A stretch of DNA of 64,000 bases from Rhizobium sp. AC27/96 (GTDB lineage: Bacteria; Pseudomonadota; Alphaproteobacteria; Rhizobiales; Rhizobiaceae), in NCBI RefSeq assembly GCF_001692325.1, contig NZ_LXKN01000032.1, positions 186,001 through 250,000 on the forward strand, written 5' to 3'. The notes below the pieces were generated by a model, which saw only the letters and a program-made list of their open reading frames with translations, searched no databases and had not been told where the DNA came from. The translations under genes and the position numbers were made by a program. Of this stretch, positions 26,772 to 35,870 are shown one piece after another (within the stretch, counting starts at the first letter, position 1; every line of letters begins with the position of its first letter).

Positions 26772-27659
26772 ATGACGAGGAACGTGCCGACCTATGAGCT
26801 CTATGGTGAAAATACCGGCCGAAAGCCGGATTTCTGGCTGCATTGCGAGACTATACCGTCGCGCAGCAGTCTCCATCACTGGGAGATCCGCCCGCACCGG
26901 CACGAGAGCTTCTTTCAGATCTTGTACATAGATGCCGGATCAGGCGACGCGGTCTTCGATGGCGTCAGCCACATGATTTCGCCGCCCGCCGTCATCACCG
27001 TGCCGCCTCATCTCAATCACGGCTTCCGATTTTCCAGGGACATCGACGGCTTCGTCATCACGGTGCTGATCTCGCATTTGAAGACTTCTCCGGGCGACCG
27101 GAGCCGACTGGGCACATGGCTCGCCGATCCGCATCTGACCTTGCTCGATACGAGCGATGCCGATGCCGCCTACGTCGCAAGCACCCTGCGGCGGCTGGGC
27201 GAAGAATTTGCCAGCCATCGCAACGGCCGCAACGATCTGCTCGAAGCCTATCTGACGTCTGCACTGCTGCTGACGGCGCGCATTGCCCAAAGGGCCGACG
27301 AGGGATCAAATGCCGGCGACGAGAGCGAGCGGCGGATGGAGATGCTGCAAGGCCTCATCCAGCATCATTTCCGCTCGCACAAACCAGCTGCCTTCTATGC
27401 GGAGGCGCTCGGCATTTCGCCCGCCCATCTCAGCCGTATAGTCCGCAGCAAGACCGGGCATGGCGCCCACGAGCTAATCACCCGCAAGCTGCTGGATGAG
27501 GCCAAACGCGAACTGGTCTTCACCTTCGCGACCGTCCAGGAAATCAGCTTTCGCCTCGGCTTCGCCGACCCAGCCTATTTTTCCCGGTTCTTCGTCAAGC
27601 AGACCGGGGAAACGCCGCGCGCCTGGCGTATCGAGGAGCGGGAAAAGCTGGGGATGTGA
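26772..27659 (+). CDS. pobR: AraC-type activator of pobA
   Basis: This 295-residue regulator has an N-terminal cupin-like effector domain (IRPHRHESFFQILYIDAG near residue 38) and a C-terminal AraC/XylS double helix-turn-helix (FYAEALGISPAHLSRIVRS and ISFRLGFADPAYFSRFF). Divergent placement from pobA and the AraC class match rhizobial PobR, which activates pobA with 4-hydroxybenzoate. The ATG at 26772 has GGAGGAG eight bases upstream. The frame is open further upstream into pobA, but that is antisense overlap. Confidence 0.9.
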   Translation: MTRNVPTYELYGENTGRKPDFWLHCETIPSRSSLHHWEIRPHRHESFFQILYIDAGSGDAVFDGVSHMISPPAVITVPPHLNHGFRFSRDIDGFVITVLISHLKTSPGDRSRLGTWLADPHLTLLDTSDADAAYVASTLRRLGEEFASHRNGRNDLLEAYLTSALLLTARIAQRADEGSNAGDESERRMEMLQGLIQHHFRSHKPAAFYAEALGISPAHLSRIVRSKTGHGAHELITRKLLDEAKRELVFTFATVQEISFRLGFADPAYFSRFFVKQTGETPRAWRIEEREKLGM

Positions 27660-27708
27660 GCTGGGTGATCGCCTATAGCAATGGGCGGAAAATAGAGGCC
27701 AACATCCG

Positions 27709-27753
27709 CCCTCGCCCTTCGAGACGGCCCTTTGGGCCTCCTCAGGGTGAGGG
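27709..27753. repeat. REP-like palindromic element, copy 1
   Basis: The imperfect palindrome has outer arms CCCTC/GAGGG and an inner stem GGCCC-TTT-GGGCC. It belongs to the CCCTTCGA...CTCAGGGTGAGG-type intergenic elements common in alphaproteobacteria. It lies after pobR and before the convergent end of pcaR and may also stop transcription from both sides. Confidence 0.6.
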
Positions 27754-27812
27754 CTAATCCTCCGGCGTGGCTGCCAGCTAACCACAAGCCGTCATCAAAG
27801 GCGCCGCTCGCT

Positions 27813-27849
27813 CCATCCTCATCCTGAGCCTGTCGAAGGACGAGGATGG
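27813..27849. repeat. REP-like palindromic element, copy 2
   Basis: CCATCCTC/GAGGATGG arms, extended inside by TCCT/AGGA, enclose a GAGCCTGTCGA loop region. The core CTCATCCTGAGCCTGTCGA is a widespread alphaproteobacterial intergenic repeat sequence. It lies 60 bp from copy 1 and in opposite relative orientation, and 19 bp past the pcaR stop, so it can fold as a 3'-end hairpin. Confidence 0.65.
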
Positions 27850-27867
27850 CCCCGTCGGCCCTAAAGA

Positions 27868-28623
27868 TTACGGCAGCACCAGCCGCAGCGCCTTCTGCGT
27901 TTCCTTCAGCAGCGGCAGAAAACGCTCCACCATCTCGGCCGCCGCCACATAGGCAGCCGGCGCGCCGATATTAATCGCCGCCACGATCTTGCCGTGGTCG
28001 TTTTCGATCGGAACGGCGATAGAGCAAAGGCCGATTTCCAGCTCCTGGTCGATGAGGGCATAGCCCTGCGCCCTCACCCGCTGGAATTCCGCCATCAGTT
28101 CATCGGGATCCGTCTTGGTATTCGGCGTATTCGCCGTGAGATCGGTGCGTGAGAGAACGGCGCGCGCCTCGCTTTCCGACAGGGACGCAAGCAGGACGCG
28201 CCCCATCGAGGCGCAGAAGGCCGGAAGGCGACTACCGGGCGTCAGGTTGATCGACATCACCCGGCGCTGCGAGGCGCGGGCGATATAGACGACCTCGGTT
28301 CCATCGAGCACCGAGGCGGAAGCATTCTGGCTTGCCCGCTCGGAAAGCAGATCGAGATGGGGCTGGATGATGATCGGCAGGGGCGTCGCCGCCAGATAGG
28401 CATGGCCGAGCCGCAGGACTTTCGGCGTCAGGGTGAAGAATTTTCCATCATAGACCGCATAGCCAAGCTCGGAGAGCGTCAGCAGAGAGCGGCGCACAGT
28501 GGCGCGGTCAAGCCCGGTCAGCTTCGACGCCTCGGCGATCGTCAGGCGCTGCCGCGTTTCGCCGAAGGCTTCGATGACTTTCAGACCCTTTGCAAAGCCG
28601 CTGACGAAATCCGTTTCGCGCAT
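27868..28623 (-). CDS. pcaR: IclR-type regulator of pcaIJF
   Basis: This 251-residue IclR-family regulator has an N-terminal winged helix (LTIAEASKLTGLDRATVRRSLLTLSELGYAV, residues ~28-58) and a C-terminal effector-binding domain (SVLDGTEVVYIARAS through GALIDQELEIGLCSIAVPI-type residues). It is divergent from pcaI across 133 bp, as PcaR is in rhizobia, and it would activate pcaIJF with beta-ketoadipate. The ATG at 28623 has AGGAG eight bases upstream; the longer frame to 28710 crosses the operator-like repeat and is rejected. Confidence 0.9.
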   Translation of the reverse strand: MRETDFVSGFAKGLKVIEAFGETRQRLTIAEASKLTGLDRATVRRSLLTLSELGYAVYDGKFFTLTPKVLRLGHAYLAATPLPIIIQPHLDLLSERASQNASASVLDGTEVVYIARASQRRVMSINLTPGSRLPAFCASMGRVLLASLSESEARAVLSRTDLTANTPNTKTDPDELMAEFQRVRAQGYALIDQELEIGLCSIAVPIENDHGKIVAAINIGAPAAYVAAAEMVERFLPLLKETQKALRLVLP

Positions 28624-28649
28624 TCCGCATCTCCTATTCTGCAAGTCAT

Positions 28650-28688
28650 TTTGTGCGATATATGAACAAAAGTCAAATATCGCACAAA
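28650..28688. promoter_or_regulatory. 39-bp inverted repeat, candidate PcaR operator
   Basis: TTTGTGCGATAT and ATATCGCACAAA form perfect 12-bp arms around a 15-bp AT-rich spacer. It lies 26 bp upstream of the pcaR start codon and 68 bp upstream of pcaI, in the shared divergent region. Arm-to-arm spacing of about 27 bp suits two IclR-type dimers on one face of the helix (inference). Confidence 0.7.
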
Positions 28689-28756
28689 TTAATTGACGAT
28701 CACCGTCCAAAGGCGCTTATTGACGGCAACAGAACAGCATTTTTTGAGGAGGCCCT

Positions 28757-29617
28757 ATGGCGAAGATCCTATCGCTTTCGCAGGCGGTGGCGGAGAATGT
28801 GCATGACGGCGACACCGTCGCCATGGAAGGGTTCACCCATCTCATTCCCTATGCCGCCGGCCACGAAGTCATCCGCCAGGGTAAGAAGGACCTCTACCTG
28901 ATCCGCATGACACCGGACATTCTCTACGATCAGCTGATCGGCGTCGGGGCGGCTCGGGGCATGAAATTCTCCTGGGGCGGCAATCCCGGCGTCGGTTCGC
29001 TCCATCGCTTCCGCGATGCCGTTGAGAACCAGTGGCCGCAGCCGCTCGAGATCGAAGAGCACTCGCATGCCGCCATGGCCAACGCCTATGAGGCCGGCGC
29101 GGCAAACCTGCCTTTTGCCATGCTGCGCGGCTATATCGGCGCCGATCTTCCGAAGGTCAATCCGAATATCAAGAGCGTCACCTGCCCCTTTACCGGCGAA
29201 GTGCTGGCCGCCGTTCCGGCGATCCGGCCCGACGTTTCCATCATTCATGCGCTGCGTGCCGACCGGAAGGGCAATGTGCTGCTCGAAGGCATCGTCGGCG
29301 TGCAGAAGGAAGCCGTACTTGCCGCCAAGCGCTCGATCGTCACGGTCGAGGAAATCGTCGACGAGCTGAAACCGGCCTCGCCCAATTCCGTCGTATTGCC
29401 GACCTGGGCGGTCACGGCAGTCGCCCAAGTGCCTGGTGGAGCCTTCCCCTCCTATGCGCAGGGCTACTACAAGCGTTCCAACGCTTTCTATATCGCCTGG
29501 GACGAAATCGCCCGCGACCGGGACAGTTTTCTGGCCTGGATCGACGAGCATGTGATGAGGGCCAGCCCCGAAGACTTTGCCAAATATGCCGGCAAGACGC
29601 CGGCCAAGTCGGCGTAA
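28757..29617 (+). CDS. pcaI: 3-oxoadipate CoA-transferase subunit A
   Basis: This subunit, with PcaJ, transfers CoA from succinyl-CoA to beta-ketoadipate. At 286 residues it is the longer, glutaconate-CoA-transferase-like form, not the ~230-residue Pseudomonas form. Key blocks are DGDTVAMEGFTHLIPYAAGHE, the GGNPGVGSLHRFRDAVE loop and PFTGEVLAAVPAIRPDVSII. GAGGAGG lies five bases before the ATG. It is the first gene of pcaIJF and divergent from pcaR. Confidence 0.94.
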   Translation: MAKILSLSQAVAENVHDGDTVAMEGFTHLIPYAAGHEVIRQGKKDLYLIRMTPDILYDQLIGVGAARGMKFSWGGNPGVGSLHRFRDAVENQWPQPLEIEEHSHAAMANAYEAGAANLPFAMLRGYIGADLPKVNPNIKSVTCPFTGEVLAAVPAIRPDVSIIHALRADRKGNVLLEGIVGVQKEAVLAAKRSIVTVEEIVDELKPASPNSVVLPTWAVTAVAQVPGGAFPSYAQGYYKRSNAFYIAWDEIARDRDSFLAWIDEHVMRASPEDFAKYAGKTPAKSA

Positions 29618-29627
29618 GGAGGTCAAG

Positions 29628-30397
29628 ATGAGCGATTTTACGCCTACGGAAATGATGACCATTGCCGCCGCCCGCGCGCTGACCAACGACGATGTCTGCT
29701 TCGTCGGCATCGGCGCGCCATCGGCCGCCTGCAACGTCGCGCGGCTGACGCATGCGCCCGATATCACGCTTATCTATGAAAGCGGCACCGTCGGCACCAA
29801 GCCGGATGTGCTGCCCCTGTCGATCGGCGATGGCGAGCTTTGCGATACCGCGCTCTTCACCGTCGCGGTGCCTGAGATGTTCCGCTATTGGCTGCAGGGC
29901 GGCCACATCACCACAGGCTTTCTCGGCGGGGCGCAGATCGACAGGTTCGCCAATCTGAACACCACGGTCGTCGGCCCTTACGACCATCCGAAGGTCCGCC
30001 TGCCGGGCGGCGGCGGCGCGCCGGAAATCGCCAGCAATTGCGGCCAGATCTTCATCACCATGGCGCTCTCCAATCGCGGCTTTGTTGAAAAGCTGCCCTT
30101 CATCACCTCGATGGGTCACGGCGAAGGCGGCAATCACCGTGAGCGCCTCGGCATGAAGACGAAGGGACCGACGCGCGTTATCACTGATCTCTGCATTCTC
30201 GAGCCTGATCCGGTGACCAAGGAATTGACTGTCGTGTCGATCCACAAGGGTGTTAGCCGAGAGAAGATATCGGAGAATTGCGGCTGGGCGATCAAGTTTG
30301 CTAATGAGGTGATCGAGACACCGCCGCCAACCGATACCGAACTTTCCGTCCTGCGCGACATCAACGCGCGAACCAAGAAAGCCCATGAGGCCGCCTG

Positions 30398-30398
<1 letters not shown>
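29628..30398 (+). CDS. pcaJ: 3-oxoadipate CoA-transferase subunit B
   Basis: This 256-residue partner of PcaI should carry the catalytic glutamate, probably in TLIYESGTVGTKPDVLPLS near residue 45. Other family blocks are FVGIGAPSAACNVARL and GGGGAPEIASNCGQIFITM. The ATG at 29628 follows AAGGAGG by six bases and lies 10 bp after the pcaI stop. Its stop overlaps the pcaF start. Confidence 0.94.
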
Positions 30399-31603
<1,205 letters not shown>

Positions 31604-31758
31604 TTGTTCCGGTGAGCTTTGGTCCGTCGCAGCAGATGCGGCGGATCTTGCTTGCGGCGCGCCCCGAACGCCGTGCAAATGAAAGGCGTCAATGACCGAT
31701 CTCATCGGGAACGGCAACAGCTTTGGCGCGTTTTCCTGCTACTCAGTGGGACCAGTCC

Positions 31759-34086
31759 ATGCCGGCACGCCAGAATTTCCTGAAATCATTTCCGTCAAAC
31801 GCCCTTATCATTCTCATTGCCACCATCCTGTCGCTGTCGATCGCGCAATCGGCCTTTGCGGCCGAGGGCCAAAAGGCCAGCCACCCCTCTGAAGGGTTGT
31901 TTCTGGTTCAGATCGTGATCCTGGTGGTCTTCGGCCGATTGCTCGGCGAATTGATGGTGCGCATCGGCCAGCCGTCGATCATGGGTCAGATCATCGCGGG
32001 CATTATTCTCGGCCCTTCTCTCCTCGGCTTGGCCTTCCCGCATTTGCAGGCGAGCCTCTTTCCCACCGATGGCACCCAGAAGAGCATGGCCGATGCCGTC
32101 GGGCAGCTCGGCATCCTGTTTCTGCTGCTGCTCGCCGGCATGGAGACCGACCTTGGCCTGGCAAAGCGCCTGCGCAGATCCGCGGCCGGCGTCTCGCTGA
32201 CCGGGATCGTCATCCCCTTTGTCGCCGGCTTCGCGCTCGGCGAGTTCATCCCGGACGCCCTGCTTCCCGATCCTGAGAAACGGCTCGTCACGTCGCTGTT
32301 CCTTGGGACCGCGCTTTCCATTTCCTCGGTGAAGATCGTCGCCACCGTCGTTCGCGAGATGGATTTCATGCGCCGTAACATCGGCCAGCTCATCGTCGCC
32401 TCCGCCATTATAGACGATACCATCGGCTGGGTGATCATCGCGGTGACCTTCGGCATAGCGGAAAAAGGCACGGTCGATCTCACAACGCTGGCAACCAGCA
32501 TTATCGGCACGCTAGCATTCATGGCCGTCAGCTTCACCATCGGCAGGCGGATCGTTTTCGAAATCATCCGCTGGACGAACGACAATTTTCGCAGCGACCT
32601 GCCCGTGCTCAGCGCCATCATCGCCGTCATGGGCGGGATGGCCATCATCACCAATCTCATCGGCGTTCATACGGTGCTCGGCGCTTTTGTCGCCGGCATT
32701 CTCGTCGGCGAATCCCCGATCCTTACACGCCAGATCGACGTGCAGCTTCGTGGGTTGACGACGGCGCTGTTCATGCCTGTCTTCTTCGGGTTGACGGGCC
32801 TGCAGACCGATCTCACCGTGCTCGCCGACCCCTCCATCCTGCTGCTGACCGCCGCCGTGGTGGTGATTGCCAGCATCGGCAAATTCGGCGGGGCGTTCGC
32901 CGCCGCCAAGATCGGCGGCTATTCGGCGTCCGAAGCCCTGGCGCTCGGCTGCGGCATGAATGCCCGCGGATCGACGGAAGTGATCGTCGCGACCATTGGC
33001 CTCTCTGTCGGCGTGCTGGATGAAAAGCTCTTCTCCGTCATCGTCGCCATGGCCGTCATCACCACCATGGCCATGCCACCGACGCTGCGCTGGGCGCTGG
33101 CGCGTTTGCCCTTGCGTGAGGAGGAGCGGGACCGGCTTGAACGCGAGCAATTCGAAAGCGAAAGCTTCCTCGGCAATTTCGAACGTATCCTGCTAGCCGT
33201 CGATGGCTCACAAAGTGGTCGTCTGGCGACATGGCTCGCTGCCTTCTTCGCGGTGACACGCAAGATGCCGGTCACCGTTCTCGACGTACGCGCAGCGGAT
33301 GAAACGCGGGACGGCAATGAGGCTAAGGCCGACGCCGCAAAAACCTCGCAGGCGAAGTCCTTTGCAGAAGATCTGCGCCAATGCGCGACCGATCTCATTT
33401 CTTCGGGGCCTGCAGACAAGGATGCAGCATCCGCGGGCGATATTCACATCACCGTCAGGGAGAAGGATGGCGAACTGGAGACCGTGCTCGGCGACACCTC
33501 GGATGCGGGCCACGATCTTCTATTCACCGGCATAGAGCCATCTACGGGCGAGGACGGCCGCTTCAATGATGCGCTGCAAATCATGACATCGGCCTTCAAG
33601 GGAACGCCCGCCATCGTCACGGCGCGCGGGACGCTTCCCGAACGGCCCCAAGATCTGCGAATCCTGCTGCCGGTCAGCGGGACGGAGCGCTCCATCAGGG
33701 CGGCCGAATTCGGACTTGCAATCGCCAAGGCGGCGAATGCCCATTGTGCCATTCTGCTGATCGTGGAGCCACGGCAAGCCCGCGCCATTCCACGCATCAG
33801 CGATCGCGGCGATGACCAGCGAGACGTCCTGAAGAAGGTCGGCGCGATTGCCGACTACTATGGCATTGATGTCGAGAAGGTCGTTCAGGAAGGACCTTCG
33901 CCCGAGCTGTCGATCCTTCGCCATGCGCGCAGCGGCAAATATAATCTCATCGTGCTCGGCGTCAGCAAGCGGGCAAGCGGCGGCCTCTCCTACGGAAGCG
34001 TCGCCGACACGCTGCTGCAGACGGCAGACCGTTCATGCATCTTCATCGAAACCGATATGGCCTCCTCCCAGGCTATTCGCGAATAG
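31759..34086 (+). CDS. CPA2-type cation:proton antiporter with two C-terminal Usp domains
   Basis: This 775-residue membrane protein has an N-terminal signal-like segment ending SIAQSAFAAEGQ, then a KefB/NhaP2-like exchanger domain of about 12 helices (roughly 60-450). It includes the acidic membrane motif ASAIIDDTIGWVIIAV and GCGMNARGSTEVIVATIGL. The cytoplasmic C-terminus has two universal-stress-protein-like domains, ILLAVDGSQSGRLATW and RILLPVSGTERSIRAAEFG, the latter ending in LIVLGVSKRASGGLSYGSVAD with a nucleotide-binding-like G-x9-G. It probably exchanges Na+ or K+ for H+ under nucleotide control. An upstream TTG at 31723 is a less likely start. Confidence 0.88.
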   Translation: MPARQNFLKSFPSNALIILIATILSLSIAQSAFAAEGQKASHPSEGLFLVQIVILVVFGRLLGELMVRIGQPSIMGQIIAGIILGPSLLGLAFPHLQASLFPTDGTQKSMADAVGQLGILFLLLLAGMETDLGLAKRLRRSAAGVSLTGIVIPFVAGFALGEFIPDALLPDPEKRLVTSLFLGTALSISSVKIVATVVREMDFMRRNIGQLIVASAIIDDTIGWVIIAVTFGIAEKGTVDLTTLATSIIGTLAFMAVSFTIGRRIVFEIIRWTNDNFRSDLPVLSAIIAVMGGMAIITNLIGVHTVLGAFVAGILVGESPILTRQIDVQLRGLTTALFMPVFFGLTGLQTDLTVLADPSILLLTAAVVVIASIGKFGGAFAAAKIGGYSASEALALGCGMNARGSTEVIVATIGLSVGVLDEKLFSVIVAMAVITTMAMPPTLRWALARLPLREEERDRLEREQFESESFLGNFERILLAVDGSQSGRLATWLAAFFAVTRKMPVTVLDVRAADETRDGNEAKADAAKTSQAKSFAEDLRQCATDLISSGPADKDAASAGDIHITVREKDGELETVLGDTSDAGHDLLFTGIEPSTGEDGRFNDALQIMTSAFKGTPAIVTARGTLPERPQDLRILLPVSGTERSIRAAEFGLAIAKAANAHCAILLIVEPRQARAIPRISDRGDDQRDVLKKVGAIADYYGIDVEKVVQEGPSPELSILRHARSGKYNLIVLGVSKRASGGLSYGSVADTLLQTADRSCIFIETDMASSQAIRE

Positions 34087-34199
34087 CCAAAGCGGCACGC
34101 GGATCGATCAACGAAATCAATGAACAGCATCAACGCTATTCATTTCTCCGGCACGGTGTCGTGCGCCATATTGGACCGCAGCCAAATTTACCGAGCTCG

Positions 34200-35405
34200 A
34201 TGATGTCCGAACTTGCCGTCTTGCGTGACCATGATGAGGCCGATAGCCGGGACGGATGGAAGGTCGTTGCCGCCACGCATGTCCTGACCGCCGTGACGTT
34301 CGGGGCGGCCTATTCCTTCTCCGCTGCCTTCCCGGGGCTCGCGGCCGAATTTAACGCCTCTCGCGGCGAGACCGCGCTTGTCTTTTCGATATCGGCCTTC
34401 CTGTTCTATTCACTGGGCGCAGTCGCCGGCCCGCTTGCCGACAGGTGGTCGCCGCGCGGGCTTGTCCTGCTGGGGTTGGTGGCAATGATCTTTGGCTATA
34501 TCGGCGCCAGCCGTGCCGGATCTCTTTTGTCGCTCTATATTTGGTATGGCTTTGGCGTCGGGTTTGGGATCGGGCTATCCTACGTGCCGGCCCTTGGCGC
34601 TGTGCAATCCTGGTTCGTCCGCAAGCGAAGCCAGGCCTCGGGCATCGCAACGGCCGGGATCGGCCTCGGCACCCTGATCCTGCCCTTTGCCATCGGCCTG
34701 GCTCTTCCATCGATCGGCTGGCGGGGATGTTTCATTGCGCTTGCATGCCTCTTTGCCGCTTGTGGACTGCCGGCCGCAATGGTCATCCGCAAAAGACGGG
34801 ACAATGCGAACCCATCCCCGAGCCTCGGGGGTACCTACGCAAACGCACCGGCAATATGGCGCGACAGCCGGTTCTACCTCTTCTATCTCGTGCTTGTTCT
34901 GTCGTCGTTTTGCACCTTCATCCCCTATGTCCATATCGTCGCAGCCGCCCAGGACATGGGTCTTTCCATTCAAGACGGCACCACTCTGGTTGGCCTTATC
35001 GGCGTCGGCAACGTCGTCGGGCGTTTTTTTCTGGCGGGTTTGGGCGATCGCCTCGGCCGCCGCCAGCTTCTCGCGGCCCTGACATTCGCCGTCGCCGCCT
35101 CCTTTGCCCTGTGGGCAACGGCATCAGGCATGATCCAGCTGGCACTGTTTGCAGTAACTTTCGGCATGAGCTATGGCGGCTGTGTCGGTCTTTATCCCGC
35201 TGTCGCGGCCGATCTCTTCGGCACCCGCAATATCGGTGCCGTAATCGGATATCTCTATACGGCCGTCGGCATCGCGGCCTTGATCGGTCCCACTGCCGCA
35301 GGCTTCATTTTCGATCACACCGGCAGCTATTTCGGCCCCATCGTCGCAAGCGGCATCGCCGCCTTCCTCGCGGGTTTCATAGCTCTTAGTCTTGAGCGGA
35401 GGTAG
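34200..35405 (+). CDS. MFS transporter (OFA/monocarboxylate-type)
   Basis: This 401-residue, 12-helix major facilitator carrier has the loop 2-3 motif GPLADRWSPRGLVLLG and the loop 8-9 equivalent AGLGDRLGRRQLLAAL. The pattern GFGVGFGIGLSYVPALGAVQSWF resembles oxalate/formate- or monocarboxylate-type members. Two consecutive ATG codons (34200, 34203) are possible starts; the frame upstream overlaps the antiporter gene and is unlikely to be used. The substrate is unknown; closeness to the pca cluster allows an organic acid. Confidence 0.82.
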   Translation: MMSELAVLRDHDEADSRDGWKVVAATHVLTAVTFGAAYSFSAAFPGLAAEFNASRGETALVFSISAFLFYSLGAVAGPLADRWSPRGLVLLGLVAMIFGYIGASRAGSLLSLYIWYGFGVGFGIGLSYVPALGAVQSWFVRKRSQASGIATAGIGLGTLILPFAIGLALPSIGWRGCFIALACLFAACGLPAAMVIRKRRDNANPSPSLGGTYANAPAIWRDSRFYLFYLVLVLSSFCTFIPYVHIVAAAQDMGLSIQDGTTLVGLIGVGNVVGRFFLAGLGDRLGRRQLLAALTFAVAASFALWATASGMIQLALFAVTFGMSYGGCVGLYPAVAADLFGTRNIGAVIGYLYTAVGIAALIGPTAAGFIFDHTGSYFGPIVASGIAAFLAGFIALSLERR

Positions 35406-35443
35406 TTCTCTATCGCTGGCCCCTCTCGGAACCTGCCTTTGGC

Positions 35444-35827
35444 CTAAAGCTGGGCAGCGATAGCGGCCTTGTCGATGATCGACCAGACGTTCCGAATGCG
35501 CCCATCGAGAAACTCGTAGAAGACGTTTTCCGAAAACTGGACTCTCCGGCCCTTGACCGGCAAGCCGAACAGCAAGTCCTTCGGCGTGCAATCAAAATGC
35601 AGACGGCTTGCGACGCATGGCGGCTCGCAAACCAGCTGGAGGATCTCGAAGCGAAGATCGGGAATGGCGCTGAAATCGCCCACGAGCATTTCGCGATAGC
35701 CGGACAGCCCGATGCGCGTGCCGTTATAGTGCACCTCGTCATGGACGAAGCTCCCCAAGTTCGGCCAATCCTGCTGGTTCAGACAGGCGATATAGCCTCG
35801 ATAGATCTCGGAGAGGTCGATGTTCAT
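35444..35827 (-). CDS. SnoaL-like ester cyclase family protein
   Basis: This 127-residue protein with a cone-shaped NTF2-like fold shows the pattern of the SnoaL-like polyketide cyclase/ester cyclase family: IYRGYIACLNQQDW, FVHDEVHYNG, SGYREMLVGDFSAIPDLRF and a C-terminal IRNVWSIIDKAAI. Members in bacteria act as small hydrolases, isomerases or binding proteins; the substrate is unknown. It is convergent with the MFS gene and 43 bp downstream of the GGDEF-EAL gene in the same direction. Confidence 0.75.
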   Translation of the reverse strand: MNIDLSEIYRGYIACLNQQDWPNLGSFVHDEVHYNGTRIGLSGYREMLVGDFSAIPDLRFEILQLVCEPPCVASRLHFDCTPKDLLFGLPVKGRRVQFSENVFYEFLDGRIRNVWSIIDKAAIAAQL

Positions 35828-35870
35828 CGTGCGCGTTACCCTTTCGGTCGCCCCGGCACGAACCAGACGT

